A DNA stretch of 64,000 nt from Arbacia lixula (GCA_963669155.1 OZ022585.1:8682422-8746421), one strand, 5' to 3'; positions 46,640 through 59,248 are shown, counted from the stretch's first letter. A program made the numbers and translations. The notes: generated by a model not told the origin, from the letters alone.

Positions 46640-48125
46640 CTGTAACCTATATTTCACAGGACCAAAACTATCGGGTTTTACTCTGACACACATTGAGAAC
46701 TTATAATTTAGATTTTCCATTCATCGGTCACGGCAGTGCATACAATACGTGTGTGCCATGTACAGGCAGGGATGGAAATAATTTTTGTAAATAAAACTTG
46801 AATACCTTTATTAGCAGACATTCATAGACACTTATGTAACATAGCAAGGTGCTAGAATATAATGGCAACTACAACACATATTATAGAAATGTAGTCGCGA
46901 AATTTAAGACATCCTTGCACAGAGTTGATGGCACGACAATTAAACCACAACTATGTTGTGTAAACAATACAATACGATCCTGGCAAGATATTGTCGATAA
47001 TCTTTTAATACAAAGATACGTGAAGCCATGCATCTGAAGACAAATATGAAGCTTCGTCCTGATCAAATTATTACAATTTCTATTAATTATTTCAACAAGT
47101 ATGCCAAGAGATGAAAAGTTTTATTACGAACCTCTAAGTTGGTATATGTGACTTTTTTAGTTTCAAGCCTCAAGACTCTATGCCGGCGGTGGCAGCCTAT
47201 CAGGCCATCGATCTCAGCGCAGTTGCTATTTGTATTCGTAAAAAGTTGTATACAGAAAGAAAAGAAAAAACGACGGTATTTTGTGCAATATTCGAAAGGT
47301 AAATTATACAGTGTGCTTTCGAAATTGAAGCCTTTATTTAAGCTGTGAAAATAAGTTAAATTTTTGAGCAATTTGGTTCACATATGTTGGCTAAGTAAAT
47401 TGTAATGTTTAACGCATAATGTTCATGAATAGTTATTAGATCATTCACACAGGACACGTGTGAATAGCTGTTAAAGCTAATTTTACGACATAGCCCTACC
47501 TTTTCAATTTCTCAAATTAACCCAAATTTACTCCCATGATTGTTGAAAGAACTTATTTAAGGAAACAAAAGCAAACAAAATCACCTGTTTTCCACGCGTG
47601 CTGGCAAGAAACTGTGTCTGCTAACATTTGGGCAAGCTGGTATAAACTAGCCGTAGCCGGATCGCCGGAGCATATGTATGCAAACTAGTCGCGAATGTTT
47701 GCATACTTTATCGAATCAGAACGAAAGAAGCATCTGAAAAATTGTATACATCAAATTGCACATTGAAAAGATCTCAAACGTGACTCATCTTATGATTCTC
47801 TCGGCAAAATATTATATTTCAAGAATATTTTAAGACGGGTCTTTGTATTTTTTGCACAAGATCATGATCCTCTGCACACGTACGTGCCATGTACACAAAT
47901 ACCTAATGAATATTCATATTCGAAAACAAGATAAATGAAATAGCTAATGAGGTGTCAGATAAGGGGTGCCAGGGGGTGGAAAACACACTGGAAACACCGT
48001 AGCGTAATTGAGTGTCAGTCTTTTAGACCATGGAATTACGAGAACGCGGCCTAGTGGCCACGCGCTCCTCGTGTGCAGTAATATACAGCGTAATACATTC
48101 AATCTATTGTGCATTTCTTTTTTCA
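46640..48125. other. Spacer, nothing recognised
   Basis: No gene or clear repeat. Short frames on both strands overlap each other and lack motifs. Confidence 0.4.
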
Positions 48126-48129
48126 TACT

Positions 48130-48330
48130 TTGAACTCAATGCTAGTTCAGCTGGTTGGACTATTATCAAGCTAGTCGAGCTGGCTGGGCTAACATCAAGC
48201 TTGTCTAGATGGACACCATTTGGACTAGCTTCAAGCTAGTCCCTATCTAGTCGAGCCACTAGCTAAGCCTTCGCTAGTCCAGCATGCTGGACTAACATAA
48301 ACCTAGTAGAGTGACAAACAAAATGCTATT
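48130..48330. repeat. Degenerate CTAGTC/AGCTGG-rich repeat
   Basis: GCTAGTC, its complement GACTAGC and AGCTGG recur roughly every 20-30 bp. Unit boundaries are too eroded to define. Confidence 0.5.
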
Positions 48331-48529
48331 CCAGCTCGATGGACTATAAACATAACATCTCACCTAGCCCCTCTCCTCTCAGGCATTCTCTCTAACTTCC
48401 TTTATATCACTGTAACACATAAACACCCCCCCCCCTCACACACACACATAACTTACATACGTAATCTAAATACACGCATGTGTATATCTACATCAATACT
48501 CGAATTTACATTGCTTACGTAGTGATGAC

Positions 48530-48735
48530 CGATGATGTCCAATGATTTACAGCGACTGGATGATATAAATCCTGAGACATGACAGAACTAGGCATACTCT
48601 CAATTAACATAGCAAACATCAACAAAGCTAGACAGGCAGTCAATCCAGCTCGACAGACTACTGGTAGTGGCGCCCTCTCTTGGTCAGAGCTGCCAATATA
48701 GGGGACGTCTACACGACGCGCCACCAGTCAAAAAC
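48530..48735. repeat. Receptor-array downstream module, copy 3
   Basis: Shares GGCAGTCAATCCAG and GTAGTGGCGCCCTCTC with the other three modules. It lies 1.1 kb 3' of copy D exon 3. It is the most diverged of the four. Confidence 0.55.
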
Positions 48736-49856
48736 GAATAATGACAAATTGACTTTGTGAACAACAATGCAAATGTTGGTTTTATGCGCGCATGAACAGA
48801 AATAATCGCACAAGCTGGTGATATTACTTGAATTAGCTGTGCGGACAATCTATTACGAGAGATGTGCTTGGTTTCTAAAGGAAAATTAAAGAACATGATT
48901 CGTCTTACATCTAGGGCACCAGTTTTTTAACGCCAATAGTGAGAGTCGATTGATATTGCTACTCTTATCATGCCAACAGGTGGCGCCATTTACTCCATGA
49001 CATCTCAAAGAAGAGCCTACGGTATGCTTTGAACACACTTTTTGAACAGCTCATCTTACCGTTTAGTGTAAAGCAACATTCAACATCATTTCACAAAATG
49101 AAATGATTGAAACTCTTGATACACAAATTAAAAGACTAATAATTACAAATATGCAAATGTCAATGTCGCTGCCTCTCACTTCAGTCAATAATGCCCCCCC
49201 CCCTTATAAGACGTATCTACCCAGCCTACCGACGAAAACCCACAAACAGCAGACCAGCATTGCCATCGATCATACCTTCTTTGTCTATCCCAAATTGTAA
49301 TGCAGAATTATCTTTCTTAAACTGGTCTTCAAAACGCAGCTGATTTCATTAATGTACACCGCCAATCGGTATATACTACTTTTACTTACATGTAATAAAA
49401 TGCATTGTTAAATTTGAAAATACACATAGTTCACACATTTCATCAAGTAGTTCCTACCTGCAGTTTCATGTTGACCAAGGTATGCACTCTGTTAGTGGAT
49501 ATGCATGATGTACGTGAATTTATGGTTAACTTCAAAAATATGCCTTTGTGTGTGCCCTTTAAGGTTTGGCTTCGGTTGAAATGAATTATGAATGTGTGTA
49601 TATGCGTTTGTGCTTATATTGCTTGAATAAGTATTTTCCATGTGGACGTTCGGGGAAAAGGGCCAACTCATGTTAATAACCAAAGTATGTTCGTGTGTGT
49701 AGATGTGTGTGTATGCGAGTGTGTGTAGATGTGTGTATGTGGTGGGTGGATGAGACCAACCCTTACCTCTACTGAACTCAACATCGAGCACATTGTTCAA
49801 CACGTTCACACATTCTGTGAGACAACCCGTTGGCATCGGTTTTGTAAATAACTAGA

Positions 49857-49947
49857 CTAGCTTTCTTCGTAGGCAAAGATTGGCGCGTTCCTGTCTCTTC
49901 CTTCGCGGGTCAGCATACCCAGGACTGCCTCACGAAACCTTGGGAGC
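49857..49947 (-). pseudogene. Copy D exon 3 (helix 8, short tail)
   Basis: The acceptor TTTCTTTTGTCAG has a good pyrimidine tract. The frame gives LPRFREAVLGMLTREG, then NAPIFAYEES and TAG, a 29-residue tail against 51 in C and E. Helix 8 is conserved. The stop lies at about the same point as the early stop in copy B, so a short tail may be ancestral to the B/D lineage. Confidence 0.7.
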
Positions 49948-50169
49948 CTGACAAAAGAAATAAACAGATATAACGCTTACCTATTTAACCCCTTACGTAC
50001 TTTAGAGGCATTCTTGCATATTAGAGCAGCATTGTATCTGTCACACAAAAGGGTTAGTAGGGGCAATATTAAAAGTATCTGTAATTCTAAGCACTAGTTT
50101 TTAGAAAAACATTTGACACTTTTGAGGGGAAAAAACAATTAAGAGTTAATGTCCAAATGATTCTACAAT

Positions 50170-50500
50170 GTTATACATGATTCTACACTTCAGCTTGATT
50201 CCAGTCATACATTTTGTTTAACACCTAGTACAGTTGGATGGGAAGGCACGCCTAAGAATACACTAAGAACTGCTATTACAGTGTCATTAAAATGTCAGGT
50301 CGTTTCTGGAGAAAGAGACGTTATGGATTCACATTCGTGGTGCACAATATACATTAATGTTTTCTGAATGAATTATCTGACACACAAACCTTTTGGTCCC
50401 AACTTGTCTAGAAATGAAATATTGTATTTAATATTAAAATTGACATCCGTTAGCCTTATGGAGTTAAAATGTCAGCTTGATGTTAGGGTTCAGATTTGTA
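50170..50500. mobile_element. Diverged MITE-like relic in copy D intron 2
   Basis: Shares scattered motifs with 834-1414 and 11770-12245 (CTTCAGCTTGATTCCAGTC near the left, ATGTCAGCTTGATGTTAGG near the right). The ends are only partly inverted. Confidence 0.35.
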
Positions 50501-50679
50501 TTGTTAATTTCCTAATGCGCATTTAACACTTTGTTTTGCCAACAGATGCAGCTTCCCTCTTGTTCAAATAATCTTTCTTTGACTTACTTTTCATTATTTA
50601 TAGAATGGTTCAGGCTTCCCTCACTACTTGGTATATGTCTAAACTTTAATTTCAAGATGATAGTAATAATGATAATACA

Positions 50680-51020
50680 TTGAATTTGTATAGTGCACTT
50701 TCCATCTTAATCAGATGCTCAATGCGCTTCCGAGCAAACTAAAGAGAAAAATACAATACAATACAATACAATACAGGTATGAACTTAACAAGTTAAAAAA
50801 TAAATGGTTGTATGTCAAAAGGCACCATTATACAGGTATGTATCTCGGTTGCCCTTGAAGGTGGTTACTGACGTCAGGGTTTTCAAACTCTGTGGAAGAG
50901 AATTCCACAGGGTTGGCCCTGCGTGAGCAAAGGCCCGTACTCTCCACTTTTTTTCTGAAACGGGAACTTGCAAAAAAAACAGATGTGGAAGATCTTAAGG
51001 TTCGTAAGGTTTGCTAGTTG
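50680..51020 (-). mobile_element. LINE 3' fragment, same family as 2840-3600
   Basis: On the minus strand: GTGGAATTCTCTTCCACAG and the FAHAG/WNSLP region, ending in TATTATCATTATTA-type tail DNA near 50660. Strongly 5'-truncated. Absent from the B block, so inserted after the blocks separated or lost there. Confidence 0.65.
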
Positions 51021-51320
51021 TGAATCAAGGATGTTGTGAATCTCTAGGCTATAAATAGGTTTCGGACGACCCGCCCAAAAACCTTCAAATGTAGAGATCG
51101 CTATAACTTTTTAAGTCAGTTTCTAGGTTGATTATTTTGAAGGAAGTTCTGATACAGTATCTCTTTCTATTTTATGTGGTTTTTAGTTAAAGATAAAGTA
51201 AAAATTTGACCCTAGCCCTAAAAAAATGCTAAACGTTAATATTACAGTTTAATTTTGGAACAAAACAAACATGATATCAGTACAGCATAAAGACCATCAA
51301 TACGTTACTAAGTCGACATA

Positions 51321-52000
51321 GTGATTCAGAGATTGTCCACACTCTCTAATAGAATACTGTCAATTGATAGAACACAGGAATGCCACGAGAGGAAGAGATC
51401 CGTGTCTAAATTTCGGTGTAAAACAATACAACGTCAATTTCCAATGGCTTTCAATGTAGTGGAATTATGGAATTGTATACCAAAAGATATTAAAGACATG
51501 AAAGCCAGAACCCTAATCCTTTCTTCAAGCTGTTAAACAAGTATTTAGTGGGACTTTAATTTAAAAATTTAATTTTGGAACTGTTAACATTTAAACATAA
51601 TTTGTACCATTTTGCGTGGTAATAAAGATTGTATAAGATTTTTCATTTCTACTTGACCATGCTTTAGAGTACTAGTAGTTGTTAATGCATAAATATTTCA
51701 GATCTGACATTTATATCTATACAATTACAGATATTTGTTGTTGTCGTACTAAAGATTTTAAAGAATCAGGCTGGACTAGCACTTGTGCCAACTCCTGATT
51801 TTCGTTAAAACCTACCTCATCAACCTTAACTTGTTTTATACAATTTTTCCAAATAATGCTACATACGTTCAACATGCCTTGTTTTTATATTTTTTGTAAG
51901 AGCATAGCCAGTTTGGGGTTTTAAAAAAGTTTTCTTTGTTAATTCAGTAAGTTACATGACTTGTGTTCTTGTGTTAATAAACAAATTCAAATTCAAAGAA
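51321..52000 (+). mobile_element. LINE 3' end (RT C-terminus, UTR, AATTCAAA tail)
   Basis: The frame gives ELWNCIPKDIKDMKAR, the WNxIPxxIK signature seen at the C-terminus of many LINE polyproteins, then a 3' UTR and a tail of AAATTCAAATTCAAAG. Shortened versions occupy the same place 3' of exon 2 in B, C and E. Confidence 0.55.
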
Positions 52001-52122
52001 TTGATCATAAATCCATGGTAAATATGTCATATTTCAAACGCGATCGGACAAAATTTACGCTCTCTGTTGTCACTGTCACATCAGTCCAACCAAAGTGAGT
52101 TGCAAGGTGCAGCAGGACTCAC

Positions 52123-52757
52123 CTTGCGGCGTAGATGAACGGGTTGGCGCAGAAGTTGATGAAAGCCAGGAGTCTCAGGATAGAGTACAGCGGAGTTTTG
52201 AAGTATCAGGGACAGCTGCCCTGTAATTGAAAACACCGTCAGGGCGACGTTGGCGGGAGCGATACTAACCAGGCAGACGAACACAACGATGAACGTAAGC
52301 TTGACCACGCGGTTTCGTGCAGTGATGTAGCTGGATATAACCGGGGCTCCCTCCCCAGCCCCGCCGGTGGATCGGGCTTGTCGCATCGCGATGGACTGGT
52401 GATGGTCTGCGTCGTTATCATAATAACACTCGGTATAATGATGCGAAGAGTGAGCAGGTACAGAGAGTAGACTTTAAACGTCGTCTGCGAAACCGTAGAC
52501 TGGCATCGGGAATCCCTCACACGAAGGCTGAGATTCATGGAGACACTGGCGACGGCGAAGACCCGCACAGCGACCAGATAGGTGTGGACGCGACGCTTTA
52601 TGACAAGCCGCCCGCGGTGGAGCGGGAATACGACAGCGATGAAGCGCTGGATGGTGATGCCCACCAAGGTGTAAATGGAGGTAGTGATTGCACTGTAGAA
52701 AGATTTCTCCGGAAACACCCACTTGCAGTAAACCACACCCAGGAATTTATCCGGCAC
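52123..52757 (-). pseudogene. Copy D exon 2 with two frameshifts
   Basis: 635 nt against 653 in copy B, fully explained by the 19-bp loss between two GTGATG repeats and one added T near 52197. Outside these the match with B is very close. TM6 reads CLVSIAP. Confidence 0.87.
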
Positions 52758-53630
52758 CTGTTATGTTGAGAGAACCAACATTAATTTCCAGCCCCGTGGT
52801 AGGCCTTTTAGTTGTTGGCCACCTCTTCCGTGATTTACTCAATTCACCTGCTATCAAATCATATATTACCATGGTCACAAAGTTAACAGGTTGTTTTGTA
52901 CAAATAATCGTTTTGAGGAAAGTTTGTTCACCTGGGGTATTGTCGAAACAACTTGATACTGCCCTCAGAAGAAATGAAATGAGCAGACAAAAGTTGTGAC
53001 GACAAACATGATAAAGATTATTTTAATAGTCGGACAAATTGTCTCGTTGCTCTGATGATATTTCAGCTGTTAAACCAAGAATTCGAATGTGCAGACAAAA
53101 TCTCAAAAATCTAAAACAGAAATGCATGCTTTCCTGGACATTTCAGTCGTTAGTGTACCTACAAAATGGGATGAGCCGACAAAAGCAATTAACCATTTGC
53201 CTTTGGAGACATCGAAGAGGAGAACCATTGACAAATAGCTTCACTATTCATTTTCTTCCAGAGTCCTATGTACTATCAAGTTTGTTCGCCATTATTATTT
53301 ATTATTATTTATCGATGTAGCGGAACCTGCGTAAATCTGTAAATTTGAGCAAAACTGAATGATTTTTTTTCTTGGACTAGTTACATTTTCTGGACGCACA
53401 ATATTATTTTTAGAAAAAGGCACTTGAAAGTATTTCATTTATTTCATTTAAATGACAATGCAAAGACAATATCTATTCATTCATAAATGTGCATGATACA
53501 GTGATATTTCACATTTATGAATATATCTTTTTAATTTTAAACACACTTAGCACTGTCACGTGTTAACAATATTGAAATAATGATACCCCATTCGCCACCC
53601 TTACAGTGCCTCTCCGGTAATGCTCGTAGT

Positions 53631-54309
53631 GGGAAATAGGGCAAGTCCAAGTTATTTTCTAGCTGTAACGCGCGGGGCATCAGAGCGGAAAAAAGAGCTT
53701 GCTCTTATGAGAAATATCGAAAGACCAATTTCGTTTACATTTGAGATGTTTCAGAGCAAATTCTATCGTTAATCCGAAAATAGAATAGGGTTCGTTATTC
53801 CAAAGGTTCGTTAGTCCGAAGGTTCGTTAATCCGAAAACGAAATAAGGTTCGTTTTTCCGATTAAAACCTCCAACAGGGGTGCCGATTCCCTTTTGGGGG
53901 CTGGGGCGGGACAAAACAGCCATTCGCAGCCATCGTCTCAGTCAGCAATTGCTGAGGTAAAATAAAAATTGAGAGGCTTGATCCACGCCACTTCTTCATG
54001 TAATGCTTTGGCCACGAAATACACATGTATCATCCTCAGCCGAGATTATCATTGCATGATATCGTATTATTTTTTTAAATTACAACAACGTTTTTGTTAC
54101 TAAAATAAGTTTATTTCATTTTTGGAAAAAAGAACTTTATTTCATTTTCGGACAAACGAACCTTATTTCTTTTTCGGACTAACGAACCTTAGCAATAACG
54201 AACCGTCGGAATAACGAACCTTATTTCTTTTTCGGACTAACGAACCTTCGCAATAACGAACCTTTTTCGCTTTCGGACTGACGAACCTTCGGAATAACGA
54301 GTGCTTCCC
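53631..54309. mobile_element. Duplicate of the TTCGTTATTCCGAA-array element in copy D intron 1
   Basis: Corresponds to 19010-19710, with one repeat fewer in the right array (about 30 bp missing near 54160). The repeat number therefore changed after duplication. Confidence 0.65.
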
Positions 54310-54606
54310 AAAATTACAATTCAGCTTCCTACTGGTAATGACATTAGGGCAAGCTGGCAAGCTAATAAGTAAAGAATCGTTAAAAGCCTTTTAAATAGGA
54401 ATTAATTTGGTCTTTAATTGTGATGTCCCGCGTGTTACAACGGTTTACATGTTACGCAAATTGCAGAAATTGTTAATGCACGCCTCGAATTTACAGTACG
54501 CTCCTCCCCAAGAAACAGCGAGGTGTAGAGGTATATTAGTAAACGCTGTTGGCGTCAAATCAATCAAAAGTACAAGAATGAACTGAATAATGAAAAATGA
54601 CATCAC

Positions 54607-54745
54607 CTTAACGGCCACTGGGAGCGGGATGATCAGGACGGAAGTAACGAAGTCGGCCAGTGCTAAGGCGCCGATAAAGATGTCCACGGTGTGTTTGTAA
54701 GCCTTCTGGCGCAGCAGAACTAGGATCACCAGCAGGTTCCCAATT
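54607..54745 (-). pseudogene. Copy D exon 1 remnant (end of TM1, TM2)
   Basis: Begins within TM1 at VILVLLRQ and runs through LALAD to the donor AAG|GTGATG. The first in-frame GTG is inside TM1 and is no start. It preserves KHTVD where copy B has KKTVD. Confidence 0.85.
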
Positions 54746-55533
54746 GATCTACTTGGTGGGACACGTGACCACGACAGTTAAAATATGTATGTTTCTATGA
54801 TCCTCAACAATTTTTCCCTTAAATATTTGATATATAACTCAGAATAATCTCATACACGAACCTATTCTTTCGCAGAACTATATGTCAATGGAATAACATA
54901 CCACAATATAAGGTCTCAATCACAATAAAGACACCCTCAAAAAGAAGATCTTCAATTACTTCCGGTAACTATTTAGCCATCCGTCTGCACTCAGATATGC
55001 ACCATCTGTTATAATTCCCTAAAGCGGACAGCACACCATTGACAGTTATTAAATGGTAATTTTCTACACCCACTTTCGTGCCTGATCATGACTTGTATTA
55101 GAAAATATTATGAGGCAATATTTAATTAACATGATATTCAAAGCGGAATCAAATAACTTCTTTTGAATTTCTTATACTTCACTTTTTCGCGAGATGGCTG
55201 GACTTTATTGGTAGTGGAATTTCCCCTTCACTTGACAATTCTGAGCTCCGACGTTATCAATTAGTGTCCTTCATGCTGCATGAAAAAGAAATATGGAGGG
55301 CTCGTTTGATTTTCTCCCTGAGACGAATTCAGACTTAATAGTATAAAGGCCTCGATAACAAAGCAACTCTTTGATACCGGGAGGTGAAAGCAGCAGCGAT
55401 TGAACTACAAATCACGCGCATCACTTAAGAATGTGAATGTTTAAAAGGTTTGATGATCTTGACCTGTCGGTTTAAAAAACCTGTATCGTCGCTCATCAAA
55501 AGTTGGAATTGCATTCAGTTTTTCTCAGTTAAA

Positions 55534-55731
55534 ATGGAAGATTCTTTGGATAATGCTATTGATGATTCAACTATGGTTAGAAACATTTTTACTTCAGCTA
55601 AACGATATACCTTTCACGGGAGTATTTATTTTCCTCACAGATCAGGATATTCTTTTACATTTTTCAATAAAACGAATGAAAGGGGAAAGGACGTAGATAA
55701 GAAGAATATGGAGAAAAAAACGAAGAAGTAA
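55534..55731 (+). CDS. Duplicate of the small Lys-rich ORF, doubtful
   Basis: Starts MEDSLDNAIDDSTMV; 65 codons. Lacks three codons present at 23131-23337. See that entry for doubts. Confidence 0.15.
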   Translation: MEDSLDNAIDDSTMVRNIFTSAKRYTFHGSIYFPHRSGYSFTFFNKTNERGKDVDKKNMEKKTKK

Positions 55732-56266
55732 GAAATAGAAGATGGAAAAAGAAAACGGAAGAAGAATGACGAGAAGATGAAACAGGTAAAGAAAGAGAGC
55801 AAGACGAAGGCACAAAATAAGGAAAAGGAGAATAAAAGGTAAAATACGAATTGTGAAGGCGCAATAATTGTGTTATACACAAGCGATTTACTCCGCTTTT
55901 AATTAGCCCATAAAACATCACCAGAAATAATGGACTTGCTATTTGCAAGTTGTTGTCGAAATAAAGGCTACCTACATGATAGAACAGATATAAATATATG
56001 ACTGATGCATTATGATTCAAAGTATCGATTGTTCGGTTGATGAAATCCATCAGAGAAATTTGCATAATGGAATGGATTTTTATATCTTCCTAATACTATA
56101 ACATGATGTTTACATTCCAAGAACATCAATAATTACACATGCTTCTAATGAAGGTTCTTAAATGAAATCAGGAAAATAGGTTCATCCCCTTTTTGAGTTC
56201 AGGTCTTCATAATACGAGTAAATGTACTATTTGGTTAGTCGCTGACCGTCTTCGAATGTTTTTGGA

Positions 56267-56307
56267 TGTGGATGTGTGTGTGTGTGTGTATGTGTGTTTG
56301 TTTGTGG

Positions 56308-56339
<32 letters not shown>
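56267..56339. repeat. TG microsatellite, expanded against the other block
   Basis: About 70 bp of TG with few interruptions; the matching site at 23878-23901 has only about 22 bp. Confidence 0.9.
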
Positions 56340-56344
<5 letters not shown>

Positions 56345-57453
56345 AGTTCAAGGAGGATTAACTTAAACTCCTTATGTTCGTTTCATGCACTTTGGCTTAA
56401 AAAAATACACCACAATCGAACAACTTGGTTTTACATGTATTTTGTCATGATAGTGCAATCAAGGGTTAACGTGTACGTTACATGTAAATCTTTATAGTGC
56501 AAATTTATCCGATGTAACCCTAAACTACCTATTCGTTTGAGCTTACACACAATATTATGATAATGTAATACGGGACGCTCGATTCAATGATACCATTCTG
56601 TTTTTGCATCGGGTAATGTTACAGTCCCATTCTCCTGTTTATGCGAGAGCATTACGACAAAGGTGTGGAAATTAAAATCGTGTTTTTGTTTTTCAAGTTA
56701 AAACTTTATTCCTGTTTTCTAATAACATAAGCATTACGACTAGATGTACCCATGATGGATACAGAATATAGTTGATGAACAAGACACAATAGAAATCAAA
56801 AGAGAATAATAGATAACAATAGATAATAAATAAATAATTATTTCAAATAATTGAAAAAGGTTGAGGTATATGTGCCTTTAACATAGGCAATGAAAACAAC
56901 AAATTAATACCAAAAAGACATAACAGCCCCCCAAAAGAGACAAAAATAATAAAATTAGAAAAAGGATCATAATGAAAAATGGTGAAATAGTAAAATGTCG
57001 GGGCAGTTCATTTTAATTTTGTGGTATGTGTATGGTATGTTATGGTGGAATGTAATCGTCTTATGTTTTTAGACGTGAAATCGTTTTGATACTGTCGTGC
57101 TATTATGGATTTAACCATTTTGGTTCAATATGTTGAAAAAGATGGGGATGCGATGTTATCCATACCATTGTAAATAAAGGAATATGGTTGTACAGTGATT
57201 GTATCTGTAGTTTTTATAAATTTAAGTGAATAAAAAGGGCATTTGTGTCGGAACGCGGGGGCGCCACATTTATCTCATTACTCCTTTTTGTATTACAGAA
57301 AGTTTGTTCAGATTATTCTGGCTTGTCTTACCTCAAAATTATTCATATTGCAATAGGTGAAATAATGGAAGTACAAGAAAAAAATGTAGCATGCGGGGTA
57401 CCATTGTAAGTAGCAATAAACTTAGTCTGTATATGATGCAAGCTGTTTTAGAT

Positions 57454-57461
57454 GATTCAAT
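57454..57461. other. Empty site of the Mutator-like element
   Basis: GATTCAAT in otherwise matching flanks; the left block has the element here with GATTTCAAT on both sides. Confidence 0.75.
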
Positions 57462-57707
57462 TGTTTATATAGCATTTTCGTCACGCGTCTTGAAAGCAAG
57501 CTCCCTTCCATCCAGCGCCAGCGTCAATCGTGGGTAGATCGGTTTTTGCTCTGCTCCCGATCGAAATTCGAGGCTGTTAAGTACGCTGCCCAAAAGCGGA
57601 GAACTTATGCGTTCAGCCAAGATTTCAAGCTTTACTTGTTTACCTTGTGTTAGTGCATTGCAGTCAACACTTATAGCTTTTCAGATAATGAAATGATTTA
57701 GAATGGA

Positions 57708-57905
57708 TTAACGATAATTAAATAATTCATGTCGAACATGATTACATCCAGAGATACGACGGAACCAAGCAAATCCTCAACCAGACATTCACCTCCAAAG
57801 CTAGACTGGCAGCCAATCCAGGTTGATGAACTTTTGGTGGTGGCGTCCTCTCCAGGCCATAGCTGCGAATATAGGGGGGGGGGGGGGGGGGCGCCACGTA
57901 TGATA
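57708..57905. repeat. Receptor-array downstream module, copy 4
   Basis: Near-identical to 28575-28785, 1.35 kb 3' of copy E exon 3, with a shorter G run. Confidence 0.6.
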
Positions 57906-58270
57906 GGCGAATACCAATTATGCAACGTAATGCAAATATTGGTTTAAAACGCGCATGTACGTAAATAATTACACTAGTTAGTGATAGTTCTTGAATCAAC
58001 CTCATTCATGCCATAGTTGCTTCAATCCTGGACTAACAATGTATCGATGCGACAGATGGAAATGTCTGAAAAGTTAAATGTAAGAACACGAATAAATTTC
58101 CGTTTAGTGCACCAGTTATGGAAAGGCCAATAAAAAGGACAACTTTACTATTGGTGCTTGCTATGCCACGAAATTTCCAAGTAGACCTGCCTATGTTATA
58201 ATTTGAATGTTCTTTTTAACCATTCAACGCAATTTCAGTTAACATGAAATTTGATAAGCCGTTTCCGTAT

Positions 58271-58710
58271 AAGCCAGTTCGTAATTACAATTTGCGCATG
58301 AGCAGATGAAGGTCATAGTGACCAAACCAGCTTGTTGGTTTTTAAATCACTGAGATAAGCATCATCATTAATAAGTTATTTTAGAATATGCTTGTTATCC
58401 AATTTATAAAAGAACACCAAGGTGTTCAATCATGGGGTATTTGACAACAGGCCAAACGACAACAATTAGTTTACAATAAACAATGTAATAGAAGCTTTCC
58501 CAATTGTTCACAGACCGTAGCCTACTATTCTTGTCACCTGTTTTGAGATGATTCCTTTATTAGAGGTTGAATATCGCAAATTGCTATGTCGGGTAAGCAC
58601 ATTACGTAACATCTCCTTTTGAAATGATATATTAATCAACTGCTTATCCTAATAAAAAAGGGAAAGGTCATAGTGACCAAACTTGCTCCAGAGCTAACTA
58701 CGAACTGGTG
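58271..58710. mobile_element. TIR element inserted only in the right block, 440 bp
   Basis: Flanked by TA on both sides (58269-58270, 58711-58712). Ends share CCAGTTCGTA(A/G)TTA as inverted repeats; the left end continues like the right end of the 30577-30909 family, followed by TTGCGCATGAGC. An internal GGTCATAGTGACCAAAC occurs in two copies. The left block shows the uninterrupted site near 29150. Confidence 0.7.
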
Positions 58711-59248
58711 TATTGGATGCACACATTTGCTCTCTAACTGCACAATGCGTTCTGACATCCACCGGTATCTCGTGATTCAGTTTCGATTGGTGGAATGCAC
58801 CCTAAATCTATTAGTTGTTGCTACTCGGACAAACCCCGGACAAGCAGGTGGAAGCGTTTGCCGCTCGCTGACTGCAAATTGTGTTTTTAACATGGTTCAC
58901 ACACAGAAATAGTATTTCCTCGCATTTTAATTCAAACCTAGATATGCATTCAGTAACTTCATATGCATGATAAATAAGCATTTATGTTTGAGTTGACATG
59001 CATTTACGTGTGCATAAAGTTTGGTTATGACTAAATACATGTGAATATGTGGATGTGCGTTTATGCTTCTATCGCTTGAATGAGTGATTTTCATGTGGAC
59101 GCTCGGGAAATAGGTCCACACTCTAATTCTTATAGCCAAAGAGTTTGTGTGTTCGCGCTTGTGGGGGGGGGGGGGGGGGGGTGGGCGGGGGGTGGGCGAG
59201 CCCTCCCCTCACCTTTACTGAAGTCAACATCGAGCATAGTGTTGATGA

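Larger units (their letters stand above)
49857..54745 (-). pseudogene. Receptor copy D: GPCR pseudogene
   Basis: Parts: exon 1 remnant 54745-54607, exon 2 52757-52123, exon 3 49947-49857. It is the duplicate of copy B. The start codon, N-terminus and most of TM1 are gone: at 54745 the sequence jumps to DNA matching 22340, with ATT shared at the junction. Exon 2 has a 19-bp deletion near 52399, in the third intracellular loop, and a 1-bp insertion near 52197, so no receptor can be made. The exon 2 donor (AAG|GTGAGT) and the exon 3 acceptor are still intact. Exon 3 ends earlier than in C and E. Confidence 0.85.

Noticed and set aside
54445-54729. Short receptor beginning at an internal GTG in copy D
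   Set aside because: The GTG is within TM1 and is present, untranslated as a start, in the intact copies; the true start was deleted.
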